Assembly: GCA_964547995.1 (NCBI GenBank)
Contig: CAZJRB010000168.1
Location: 1-10,698, forward strand
Length of the DNA stretch: 10,698 nt
Reading direction: 5' to 3'
Origin: CAZJRB01 sp964547995
Lineage (GTDB): Bacteria > Planctomycetota > Planctomycetia > Pirellulales > Thermoguttaceae
This document shows, piece by piece, positions 1 through 6,386 of this stretch. The notes under the pieces are model-generated. The model was given only the letters and a program-made list of their open reading frames with translations, did no database searches and was not told where the DNA came from. Position numbers and translations under genes: made by a program. Position 1 is the first letter of the stretch. The number at the start of each line of letters is the position of its first letter.

Positions 1-208
1 GTGCGTCTCGGCAACTTCAGCGCAAGAAACGCGATTTGGCTTCGCTTGTTTGAGGTCTAGGGGAAGGGCGCCGGCCGCGATAGTCCCGGAAAACGGGAGA
101 CAGGGAAGCTCCGCACTTGGAGGGGGAAGCGGAGCGTCGTTGGGAGCCGGAGGGATTGTCTTCGCCGGCAATCCGAAAGATATCGCGACGCAGTTTGTCC
201 AAACCGCC

Positions 209-237
209 TTGCACGAAGCGGCATTATTCTCCACAAT
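209..237 (+). promoter_or_regulatory. Possible sigma-70-like promoter of pcm
   Basis: TTGCAC (209-214), a 17-base spacer and CACAAT (232-237) make a modest match to a housekeeping promoter. Initiation about 7 bases downstream would fall at about 244, directly at the ATG of pcm (245), which would give a leaderless transcript. No Shine-Dalgarno sequence lies before that ATG, which fits. Both boxes are imperfect, so the call is weak. Confidence 0.3.
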
Positions 238-244
238 ACGCTTG

Positions 245-895
245 ATGGACCAGACTGATCTCCAATCCGCCCGACAGTTAATGCTTCACAAGCAATTGCA
301 GCGGCGGGGCATCCGTGACCCCAACGTGCTCGCCGTGATGGGTAAGGTCCCTCGCGAACGGTTCCTGCCCCCCGAACTCCGCAACCAGGCCTATGCCGAT
401 CAGGCCCTGCCGATCGAATGCGGTCAGACGATCAGCCAGCCCTATATCGTCGCCCTGATGACCCAGGCACTACAACTGACCGGCGGCGAGACGGTACTCG
501 AAATCGGTACCGGCAGCGGCTACCAGGCAGCCGTGCTGGCGGAACTCGTCCCCCGGGTAATCAGCATCGAACGCCACGAATCCCTTTCTCGGCAAGCAGA
601 AAAGGTCCTCGCAGAACTGGGATACCGGAATGTGGTCTTGGTGATCGGCGACGGCTCGCTCGGCTATTCCGACGAATCGCCGTACGATCGAATCATCGTC
701 ACGGCAGCCGTATCTGAAGTCCCCCCGTCATTGTTTGAACAACTCGACGAGGGTGGAATTCTCGTCGCTCCGACGGGCGACCGCAATAGCCAAACCCTTC
801 AGGCGATCCGGAAGAGCGGTGGCCGGCCCCGCGTGAGAAACCTTTCCGCTTGCCGGTTTGTGCCGCTGATAGGCGAGCAAGGCTGGTCGAAGTGA
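245..895 (+). CDS. pcm: Protein-L-isoaspartate O-methyltransferase (EC 2.1.1.77)
   Basis: This cytoplasmic repair enzyme transfers a methyl group from S-adenosylmethionine to L-isoaspartyl residues of aged proteins, starting their conversion back to aspartate. The 216-residue product is close to the usual Pcm length of about 210. Visible family motifs are the N-terminal RGI-x-D-x-x-VLAVM and VPRERFLP (about 21-42), the active-site GQTISQPYIVA (60-70), SAM-binding motif I VLEIGTGSGYQAA (84-96), PYDRIIVTAA (146-155) and the C-terminal FVPLIGEQGW (205-214). The frame stays open upstream to position 50. That extension is Gly/Ala-rich and unlike Pcm, so I chose the ATG at 245, which places SARQLMLHKQLQRRGI at the normal N-terminus. 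No ribosome binding site is evident. The gene stands alone and converges on the permease gene. Planctomycete origin is inferred from context. Confidence 0.93.
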   Translation: MDQTDLQSARQLMLHKQLQRRGIRDPNVLAVMGKVPRERFLPPELRNQAYADQALPIECGQTISQPYIVALMTQALQLTGGETVLEIGTGSGYQAAVLAELVPRVISIERHESLSRQAEKVLAELGYRNVVLVIGDGSLGYSDESPYDRIIVTAAVSEVPPSLFEQLDEGGILVAPTGDRNSQTLQAIRKSGGRPRVRNLSACRFVPLIGEQGWSK

Positions 896-985
896 GAAAA
901 TAGGGTGCGATGGTTCTCCGAGACCGTCGCGTGTGTCGAGCCGCCGGCAATCGACGGCCACGGAGGGCCATCGTACACTGATTTC
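896..985. terminator. Long palindrome, probable bidirectional terminator between convergent genes
   Basis: An imperfect inverted repeat fills almost the whole gap between the pcm stop and the permease stop. Positions 905-920 pair with 961-976 without interruption (16 pairs, 3 of them G-U). After one mismatch, 901-903 pairs with 978-980, and after another, 896-899 pairs with 982-985 (GAAA/TTTC). Inside, 924-929 (CCGTCG) pairs with 952-957 (CGACGG). The A-rich left end and T-rich right end give a short U-rich tail in both directions: ATTTC for pcm and ATTTTC for the permease. This fits an intrinsic terminator used by both genes. The U tracts are short, so a structured RNA or a dispersed palindromic repeat is an alternative. 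Confidence 0.65.
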
Positions 986-996
986 AAAACACGTCC

Positions 997-2844
997 TCAG
1001 GGCTCGTCAACCGTTGTTCTTCCGGTGGCAACGTCAAACTCACAGATTGCCGGAACCATCATTGCCGCCGTGGTGAAGCCGTAGGCGCCCGCCGTAACGA
1101 GGAACACGCCGAGCGGTTGCCCCAGCAGAAAGCTGGTGATGGCATAGAACGTTGCGAAAGGGCACAGAAACGATGCCAAGGCGATGGCATTCGAGGGATT
1201 CCGCACGCCCAAAGCCACGTAGAGCCCGACGCCGCCGCCGATCATCACCGCCAGAAACGACTGCAATTGGCCCTGGAACGATCCGCTGAATGCAATCATC
1301 ATCCGCATGGTCGTGGCCACGCCGACGAAGAGGAAGAAGATGGTCCCCAGGCTCGTGGCGATTGCCGCCTGTGAATTGGCATAGGTCATTCCCGCATGGA
1401 CTCCCAGCATCGCCGCAAAGACATACAAGACGGCAAGCCCAAGGAGCAGATAGATCAGGCTTTCCGCACTCAATATGCCGGCGAAATAGAGATAAATACA
1501 CAAGAGCATCGGCAGCGCGATCATCTCTTTGGTGTTGTAGAACACCCCGCCGAGTTTGCCGAAGACGATCTCCTTGGGCGTCAGATCGGTGACCAACAGC
1601 AGGTCGATCGCTTTGCCGTCGCGCTCGCTGGTCATCGAGGTAACCGCCTGGGCATTGACCAGCACCAGGCTCAACAGCAGCAGCGGGACCACGGCAATCG
1701 TTCCGTTGGCATACTCGGCAAGCCGGCCGTTATGGACCATCCAGACCAGGCTCGCCGCCGCCAGTGCGAACAGCACCAAGTAGGCGAGCTTGATTATGAG
1801 GATCTTCCGCCCGTAAGCCCAGGTGCGAATTTCGCGCCAAAGGATCGGATTGTCCCAGACCTGGCGGGTGCGGGCCGGCTGCCCGGCTATCGCAGCCGCG
1901 GCCGGCGATTTCTGAAGTTGTTCCGCGGCGGCCGCGCTTTTCCCGGCCGCTTCGGCGTCGTGCTCGGCGCCCCAAATGGTCTCCCGGTCGGGGGCGTCTT
2001 CCTGTTGTACGGGTCGCGCTTCGCGTGAAGGATTCCAGACGCGGACCATCGCAATCGCCAGGCCGTTGAGCAAGACGGAGATCGTCACGGCCACGAGCAG
2101 AAAGAGGTTGACCGGCGTGTGCAGGAGCCCGAGGGCCGGATCGTGATGGCCGTCGGGTCGGGTGGCCGCGAGGATCGCCCGCCACGGACTGAACCCGGCG
2201 GCCCAGGACTCACATGTGATACCCCACCAGCCGGTTCCGCGGGCTACGATCTCCCATACGGCCAGCCACAACACGAGCACCAACACGGTCATCGCCAGTG
2301 CCTGAAAGGTCTTCTCTCGCCACAGCGCCAGGATCGACCCGAGCGAACCGCACATCAGCACGCTGGCCAGCGTGACGGCAAACACCCGGCCGATCTGCCC
2401 GAACGAGACTCCGCCGAGCAGGGCCGTCATCATGAACACCGGCAGTGCCACCGCCAGCATCACCAGCACATTGAGCACGCTGGCGAGCAACTTTCCGAGC
2501 ACCAGTTCGCTGTTGGTCAGGCGCGTCAGCAGCAAGAGGATAAGCGTTTTTCGGTCCTTCTCCTGTGCCACTGCGCTGGCCGCCAGCATTGCGGAAAAGA
2601 AGACCGCAAGGCCCAACTGCAACGGCGCCAGGATTTGAAACAGGATCGTCCCGAATCGGGCCAAATCGCCCACGTTGCGAACCAACTGCGTGCCGGTCAG
2701 CACCATCCACGCGGTGAGAATCAGCAACAGCAGCGCCAGGCCGTACGCCGTCCGCCCCGCGAAAAACTTTGCCCGACGCGGAGCAGTAACGACTTCCCGG
2801 GTGAAAACGGGACCGATGAACAACTGCCTGGCTCCCCTAAACAA
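997..2844 (-). CDS. ABC-2 type transporter permease, internally duplicated
   Basis: A 615-residue polytopic inner-membrane protein with about twelve hydrophobic segments. These include residues 34-50, 70-92, 122-145, 155-174, 182-199, 245-267, 349-371, 383-398, 440-458, 463-482, 495-512 and a C-terminal group at 530-600. Two related halves are visible. VFTREVVTAPRR (13-24) matches ILWREIRTWAYGRK (334-347), and QEKDRKTLILLLLTRLTNSELVLGKL (split here as residues 94-106 and 107-119) matches SERDGKAIDLLLVTDL plus TPKEIVFGKL (406-431). An Ala-rich charged linker (about 272-330) joins the halves. The charged turn before the LLL-x-T-x-LT segment is typical of ABC-2 permeases. No ATPase gene is present here, so the partner must be elsewhere and the substrate is unknown. 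The start is a TTG at 2844, 21 or so bases after the predicted transcription start; no in-frame ATG lies nearby upstream, so the exact start is uncertain. Confidence 0.85.
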   Translation of the reverse strand: MFRGARQLFIGPVFTREVVTAPRRAKFFAGRTAYGLALLLLILTAWMVLTGTQLVRNVGDLARFGTILFQILAPLQLGLAVFFSAMLAASAVAQEKDRKTLILLLLTRLTNSELVLGKLLASVLNVLVMLAVALPVFMMTALLGGVSFGQIGRVFAVTLASVLMCGSLGSILALWREKTFQALAMTVLVLVLWLAVWEIVARGTGWWGITCESWAAGFSPWRAILAATRPDGHHDPALGLLHTPVNLFLLVAVTISVLLNGLAIAMVRVWNPSREARPVQQEDAPDRETIWGAEHDAEAAGKSAAAAEQLQKSPAAAAIAGQPARTRQVWDNPILWREIRTWAYGRKILIIKLAYLVLFALAAASLVWMVHNGRLAEYANGTIAVVPLLLLSLVLVNAQAVTSMTSERDGKAIDLLLVTDLTPKEIVFGKLGGVFYNTKEMIALPMLLCIYLYFAGILSAESLIYLLLGLAVLYVFAAMLGVHAGMTYANSQAAIATSLGTIFFLFVGVATTMRMMIAFSGSFQGQLQSFLAVMIGGGVGLYVALGVRNPSNAIALASFLCPFATFYAITSFLLGQPLGVFLVTAGAYGFTTAAMMVPAICEFDVATGRTTVDEP

Positions 2845-2871
2845 GGTGAATTTGAAGCGTTCGCCAGACCT

Positions 2872-2899
2872 ATTCTACCATACGCGGCCCGGCTGTCGA
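2872..2899 (-). promoter_or_regulatory. Extended -10 promoter of the permease gene
   Basis: On the minus strand TCGACA (2899-2894), a 16-base spacer and TAGAAT (2877-2872) form a sigma-70-like promoter. A TGG directly before the hexamer (2880-2878) gives an extended -10 element, TGGTAGAAT. Initiation is expected near 2865, about 20 bases before the TTG start. The same nine-base box precedes the LRR gene at 9803-9811. The permease is therefore probably transcribed separately from the lipoprotein gene upstream. The 189-base gap (2845-3033) shows nothing else beyond short, weak hairpins. Confidence 0.6.
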
Positions 2900-3033
2900 A
2901 GCCGTCTGTAGCAGGGCGAACAACTTCCCCAGAAGAATATGGCGGTTCCGCCCGCCTGCAATTCTACAAACAGCCGAGAAAACAGGCGCCGCGTCCTGCG
3001 GATAGCCGAGAACCGGCTACAGGCCGGCTTGCC

Positions 3034-4236
3034 CTACCGGTAAAGCGTTCCGGTCGGTGGAGGCGAGTAGGTTGCCGGCAAGACGTTCTGGTTCGGCGTC
3101 CCCGTGCTCGGCGAACCCGGCGCCGGATTCTCGGCGGTCGGCAAGCCTCCTGCGATACTCGGATTGGGCGGTTCCGTGCCGGATGCCCCCAGCCCCGGAT
3201 ACGCCAGCGACTTGGTGCTCGGACAACACGAACCGGTCTTCGGCGTATAAGGTTTCGTGCTTCCCGGGAAATAAGGTTGGGAAGTGTCGGCGTCGGCGGG
3301 CACATAGGAGTTGCCGTAGGGCGGAGAGTAAGGCTGGCTCGCCGGCGATGTGTACGGCGTGGTTGGCGCCGTGGTTGGTGCCGTGGTTGGCGCAGTTGGC
3401 GCGGCTGGAACAGTGTAAGGTGTGGCCGGTGACTCGTACGGTGCCGGATATGGGTTGTAGTCCGTGTTCGCCGGTTGGTAGGCCCCTGCTGGCGGCGTAG
3501 TCGGCGTATACGTGTTGCTCACCGATGGATTGGAACCGTAGCCTCCCGTCGAATAGGGGCTGATGGTCGTCCTGCTGCCGTAGGCAGGGCCGCTCGTATC
3601 ATAGCGACCCGAAGTACCGGAGGCAGTGGCGCCGGTACCATACCGCGAGCCCGCCGCCGGCATCTGGCCTGGTGAGGAATCAAGTCCGTAGCTGGAACCT
3701 GCCGACGACCCGGTCCCTTGTGGGATTGATCCGCTACTAAGCGGCGCCGCGCGGCGAACGGGGTTGGCATAGGGCGAGGTTGCTGTTGCAGTCGTATACC
3801 TGCTCCCATTGTTCGGTAAGCTGTAACCCGGGGTGGTTGTGCTCCGGTAAGGTGAAGGCGAAGCCGTCGAACTTGAAACTCCTGCGTTGTAGTAGCCTCG
3901 TTGCGGGGCAACAGACACTCCGTTGGTTGACGACGCTGTGTAGCTCGGTGAATACGGCTGCTGCGTACTTGTACGATTCATGCCCGTGTATGGATATGAA
4001 CCGGCCGGAATCGCGGTCGGGGTCGAGGTCGACTGATAAGCTGTTCCGGATGCCGGGTTCGACGCAGCCAAACTCGTTGCTGCCTCTGCCGGCGTCGTCA
4101 CACTGGATGAGCTTGAGAAAGGGCTGCTCTTCCAAAACGCCAGATTCGGCATCTTCCATTGGCCGCCGCTGTAGCAACCGGAAAGACCAACGACTGTCAA
4201 CAGGACGAACGCAGAACGTAGTAAATGGATTCGCAT
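3034..4236 (-). CDS. Low-complexity Ser/Thr/Pro/Tyr/Gly-rich lipoprotein
   Basis: The 400-residue product starts with a lipoprotein signal: RIHLLR, a hydrophobic stretch (8-18) and a lipobox LSGC with the lipidated Cys at 21. It should be exported and anchored to a membrane. The only motif-like part of the mature chain is WKMPNLAFWK (27-36), a Trp-rich amphipathic segment just after the anchor. The remaining 360 or so residues are disordered-looking, built from Ser, Thr, Pro, Tyr, Gly, Ala and Asn, with a three-fold APTT repeat and one Cys pair (337-338). Charged residues are rare. No enzymatic domain is recognisable. A surface or wall-associated role is plausible but not shown. The ATG at 4236 is chosen because it gives a correct signal peptide; AAGGGA lies about 11 bases upstream, somewhat far for a ribosome binding site. 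Competing frames in this span are composition artefacts. Confidence 0.8.
   Translation of the reverse strand: MRIHLLRSAFVLLTVVGLSGCYSGGQWKMPNLAFWKSSPFSSSSSVTTPAEAATSLAASNPASGTAYQSTSTPTAIPAGSYPYTGMNRTSTQQPYSPSYTASSTNGVSVAPQRGYYNAGVSSSTASPSPYRSTTTPGYSLPNNGSRYTTATATSPYANPVRRAAPLSSGSIPQGTGSSAGSSYGLDSSPGQMPAAGSRYGTGATASGTSGRYDTSGPAYGSRTTISPYSTGGYGSNPSVSNTYTPTTPPAGAYQPANTDYNPYPAPYESPATPYTVPAAPTAPTTAPTTAPTTPYTSPASQPYSPPYGNSYVPADADTSQPYFPGSTKPYTPKTGSCCPSTKSLAYPGLGASGTEPPNPSIAGGLPTAENPAPGSPSTGTPNQNVLPATYSPPPTGTLYR
3359..3394 (-). repeat. Three 12-base tandem repeats inside the lipoprotein gene
   Basis: Three consecutive copies of a 12-base unit (plus-strand form GTGGTTGGCGCC, with one or two substitutions) encode successive APTT tetrapeptides in the lipoprotein. 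The unit keeps the reading frame, so copy-number change would lengthen or shorten the chain without a frameshift. Confidence 0.75.
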
Positions 4237-4487
4237 GGCTTGACATGTCCCTTAGAAATGGACAAAGAAAAGTGGCCGAAAGGCCGTTAACTTCCGTGTT
4301 TTGCTCCCACCCGGGGCGCCCTCGTCCATGAGGGCTCATTGTCATGGGATAGGCCGGGCGCTGTAAGAATAGATCGAACAACAGGACCCGATTGATGATT
4401 CCTTTTTCGTAAAGTCGGCAATTTAGAGCATTTTTGCCTGCAGGAATGTTAATCGGGCGAGTCTGCACCAATTCCCGACAGATGAGT
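4237..4487 (-). promoter_or_regulatory. Predicted 250-base 5' leader of the lipoprotein mRNA
   Basis: The predicted transcription start near 4487 leaves a leader of about 250 bases before the lipoprotein ATG. It contains a clear 6-bp hairpin (4318-4323 with 4330-4335, GCCCTC/GAGGGC, 6-base loop) and a 4-bp GGCC/GGCC stem at 4274-4285. An open frame runs through it but continues out of frame through the lipoprotein gene and has no protein-like character. I recognise no known riboswitch. The leader depends on the promoter call being right. Confidence 0.3.
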
Positions 4488-4493
4488 GGGGGG

Positions 4494-4521
4494 ATTATAG
4501 TCGCAAACTTGGGCGGGTCAA
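4494..4521 (-). promoter_or_regulatory. Sigma-70-like promoter of the lipoprotein gene
   Basis: On the minus strand TTGACC (4521-4516), a 16-base spacer and a perfect TATAAT (4499-4494) make one of the two best promoter matches in the window. Transcription would start near 4487 and run left into the lipoprotein gene. Confidence 0.6.
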
Positions 4522-4617
4522 TGTCAGATTCTCATTACGCGCGAGAAACTGGGAAGACGGCGCAACATGCGCAATGCCGTGCCGCGTTGCCCCCCTCTTG
4601 GTATGGGGCGCTGAAGT

Positions 4618-4646
4618 TTGACGACCCACTGAATATGTCATAGAAT
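4618..4646 (+). promoter_or_regulatory. Sigma-70-like promoter of the reductase/cytochrome operon
   Basis: TTGACG (4618-4623), a 17-base spacer and TAGAAT (4641-4646) form a near-consensus housekeeping promoter. Transcription would start near 4653, leaving a leader of about 130 bases before the reductase ATG at 4783. Confidence 0.6.
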
Positions 4647-4782
4647 GGTCTGATACTACCAACCCCCCTATTCCCCTGCACCCCCTATACTCCACCGCGG
4701 CCTGTTACTGCTCTCTATCGGCAGTCACATAGTATGGGCGGCAGGCAGGCCAAACAGGGAGCAACAGATTAAGAGCCCAGCC

Positions 4783-5835
4783 ATGACAAATCAAGGGAAC
4801 ACGCGGCGCGATTTCCTCAAGGCTACTTCAGCCGCAGTGGCCGGCGCCGGGATCGCTTCGATGGCTTCGGCCGATACGGTCGACGCCTCGAAAATCCTCA
4901 ACTACAACGCCAAAATGACCTATCGCCCGCTCGGGAAAACGGGCTTCATGATCTCCGAGATTGCACTGGGCGGCCACGGCGGAAAGACCGCCGCCGACAG
5001 GGTGCCCGTGCTCGAAAAAGCCGTCGAACTCGGCATGAACTACGTCGACAACAACATCGCCGACGAGTGCAACCTGTACGGCGAGGCAATGGCCAAGACG
5101 AAATCGGCCGGGCGCGACAAGTGGTTCATCGGCTTTGCCTCCTGGCCGCAGAAGATCACCACCGAATACGAAGCCAACCTCTCGGCCGACGGCATGATGA
5201 AAACGATCGACGAACGGCTGAAGTCCTACCGGACCGATGTGCTCGACATGTGGCGCCCCGTCGGGGCAACCTGGGGGAAAGGGCAAACGAAGATGGCGAC
5301 CATGCTCATGGTCAGCGAAAAAACGCTCGATCTGGTCGTCGATGTCTTCGAGAAGGCAAAGAAACAGGGCAAGGTCCGCCACCTGGGCGTCTCGGCCCAC
5401 AACCCCAAGGTCTTTCACCGCGTGTTGGAAAACTACCCGCAGTTCTCCGTCATCATTTTCCCCTATCTCTTCCTGACCGAAGAGTTCGGTGGCGACAGTC
5501 TGTTGAAGCTCGCCCGGGAAAAGAACGTCGGCGTGATCGGGCTGAAACCGTTCGGGGCGGGAACCACCTTCGGGCTGAAGCCGCAGCAAATCAAGGGAAA
5601 AGTCGACAAGCGGGCTGTGTCGCTGGTCAAGGAAATGCTCCAAGAGAAACGCCTTTCGGCCATCATTCCCGGCGTGAACATCCCCGAGCAACTCGAAATG
5701 AACGTCCAGGGAGCGTACGACAAGGACAAGCCGAAGACGCCCGAGGACAAAAAGGCCCTACTGGAATGCAAGAGAAACTACTACGCCCATCTCACGCCCG
5801 ACTACCGCTGGCTGCACAAGTGGGAAAAGGTGTGA
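4783..5835 (+). CDS. Tat-exported aldo/keto reductase family protein with incomplete catalytic tetrad
   Basis: The 350-residue protein begins with a twin-arginine signal (TRRDFLK at 7-13, hydrophobic AAVAGAGIASMASA to about residue 30), so it should be exported folded. The rest is an AKR (beta/alpha)8 barrel: YRPLGKTGFMISEIALGG (47-64), KVRHLGVSAHNP (197-208), VIGLKPFGAG (251-260), and IIPGVNIPEQLEMN (294-307) at the usual cofactor-binding end. Of the Asp-Tyr-Lys-His tetrad, Asp89 (YVDNN) and Tyr99 (NLYGEA) are present. The Lys position (KWFIGFASWP, Ala119) and the His position (LDMWRP, Trp157) appear substituted by my alignment by eye. Start choice is fixed by the signal peptide; no strong ribosome binding site is seen. 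Its stop overlaps the cytochrome start, implying a joint role. Substrate unknown; family assignment is secure, activity is not. Confidence 0.9.
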   Translation: MTNQGNTRRDFLKATSAAVAGAGIASMASADTVDASKILNYNAKMTYRPLGKTGFMISEIALGGHGGKTAADRVPVLEKAVELGMNYVDNNIADECNLYGEAMAKTKSAGRDKWFIGFASWPQKITTEYEANLSADGMMKTIDERLKSYRTDVLDMWRPVGATWGKGQTKMATMLMVSEKTLDLVVDVFEKAKKQGKVRHLGVSAHNPKVFHRVLENYPQFSVIIFPYLFLTEEFGGDSLLKLAREKNVGVIGLKPFGAGTTFGLKPQQIKGKVDKRAVSLVKEMLQEKRLSAIIPGVNIPEQLEMNVQGAYDKDKPKTPEDKKALLECKRNYYAHLTPDYRWLHKWEKV

Positions 5836-6386
5836 TGCGACGACTAATGCCCGGGGCAGCGTCGCTGGCCGGCGCCGGCCTTATGGCGGCGGCGGCTTTC
5901 TGGTGGCTGCACGGTTTGCCCACGGCCGGAGCGGACAACCCCGACAACAAGGGGATATCGCCTGCCGAAAAGAAGGAGGATCCCGGCAAGGAAACGGGGG
6001 CCGCTGAGAAGATCAACCCGCTGAGCGTCAATGCTACCTGCTACGTCTGCCACATGACCTTCGTCCGGGAAGAGATTAGCAGGGTACACTTCAAGGAGGA
6101 AGTCACTTGCATCAAGTGCCACGGTCTAAGCGCCGCGCATGCCAACGACGAAGACGTGGGCGCGACGAAACCGGACGTCATGTACGAGCGCAACCAGGTG
6201 GATGCCATGTGTGGCAAGTGCCACGAGGACCACGATGTGTCCGCGGTGAAAGTCATCCTGCGTTTCGTCGAGCGAAGGCCGGCCTTTTCGCCGGTAGTAT
6301 GCACGGATTGCCACGGAACGCACAAAATCAAGGCATTCGAAGAAGAGAAGAAGCATGGGATCATGGACTCCGGCTCAACGGATTGA
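5835..6386 (+). CDS. Exported tetraheme cytochrome c
   Basis: The 183-residue protein has an N-terminal signal or anchor (hydrophobic 8-25, possible cleavage at AGA before Asp34), then a Lys/Glu/Gly-rich linker (35-60). Four CxxCH heme-attachment motifs follow: CYVCH (69-73), CIKCH (92-96), CGKCH (126-130) and CTDCH (156-160). Four further histidines (85, 102, 133, 163) could be distal ligands, suggesting bis-His hemes and an electron-transfer role outside the cytoplasm, as in NrfH/c3-like small multihemes. The ATG at 5835 shares its A with the TGA of the reductase gene (TGATG), so the two are translationally coupled and probably partners. An open frame reaches far upstream in this register but is antiparallel noise within the reductase gene. 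The 3' end overlaps the oppositely oriented signalling gene by 26 bp. Confidence 0.92.
   Translation: MRRLMPGAASLAGAGLMAAAAFWWLHGLPTAGADNPDNKGISPAEKKEDPGKETGAAEKINPLSVNATCYVCHMTFVREEISRVHFKEEVTCIKCHGLSAAHANDEDVGATKPDVMYERNQVDAMCGKCHEDHDVSAVKVILRFVERRPAFSPVVCTDCHGTHKIKAFEEEKKHGIMDSGSTD

Larger units (their letters stand above)
4237..4782. other. 546-base divergent intergenic region
   Basis: This gap separates the leftward lipoprotein gene from the rightward reductase operon. It is less GC-rich than the surrounding genes over 4340-4520. It holds one promoter per strand (4494-4521 minus, 4618-4646 plus) facing away from each other, with 96 bases between their -35 boxes where regulators could bind. 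It also holds the two leaders. The reductase leader has a C-rich tract (4663-4685, runs of 6, 4 and 5 C). Short open frames of 66-69 codons on either strand look non-coding. I see no RNA gene. Confidence 0.6.

Noticed and set aside
1..60. Open frame from the left edge ending at TAG 58-60, possibly the tail of an upstream gene.
   Set aside because: Only 19 codons, no recognisable motif; too short to support. A small TCCCG/CGGGA hairpin at 84-98 follows but has no T tract.
50..244. In-frame upstream extension of pcm.
   Set aside because: Gly/Ala-rich, unlike any Pcm N-terminus and not a signal peptide; the ATG at 245 gives the normal family length.
2983..3029. Weak hairpins after the lipoprotein stop (CCGGC/GCCGG and CAGG/CCTG followed by TTTT on the minus strand).
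   Set aside because: Stems of only 4-5 bp; not enough to call a terminator.
2119..3432. A 437-codon plus-strand open frame.
   Set aside because: Lies antisense to the permease and lipoprotein genes and spans the gap between them; Gln/Arg/His-rich, typical of antisense reading of GC-rich coding DNA.
3737..4471. A 244-codon minus-strand open frame overlapping the start of the lipoprotein gene.
   Set aside because: No family features; the overlapping frame has a proper lipobox and consistent composition. The frame is open by chance.
4434..4695. Short open frames on both strands within the divergent intergenic region.
   Set aside because: They cross both predicted promoters, lack ribosome binding sites and show no protein-like pattern.
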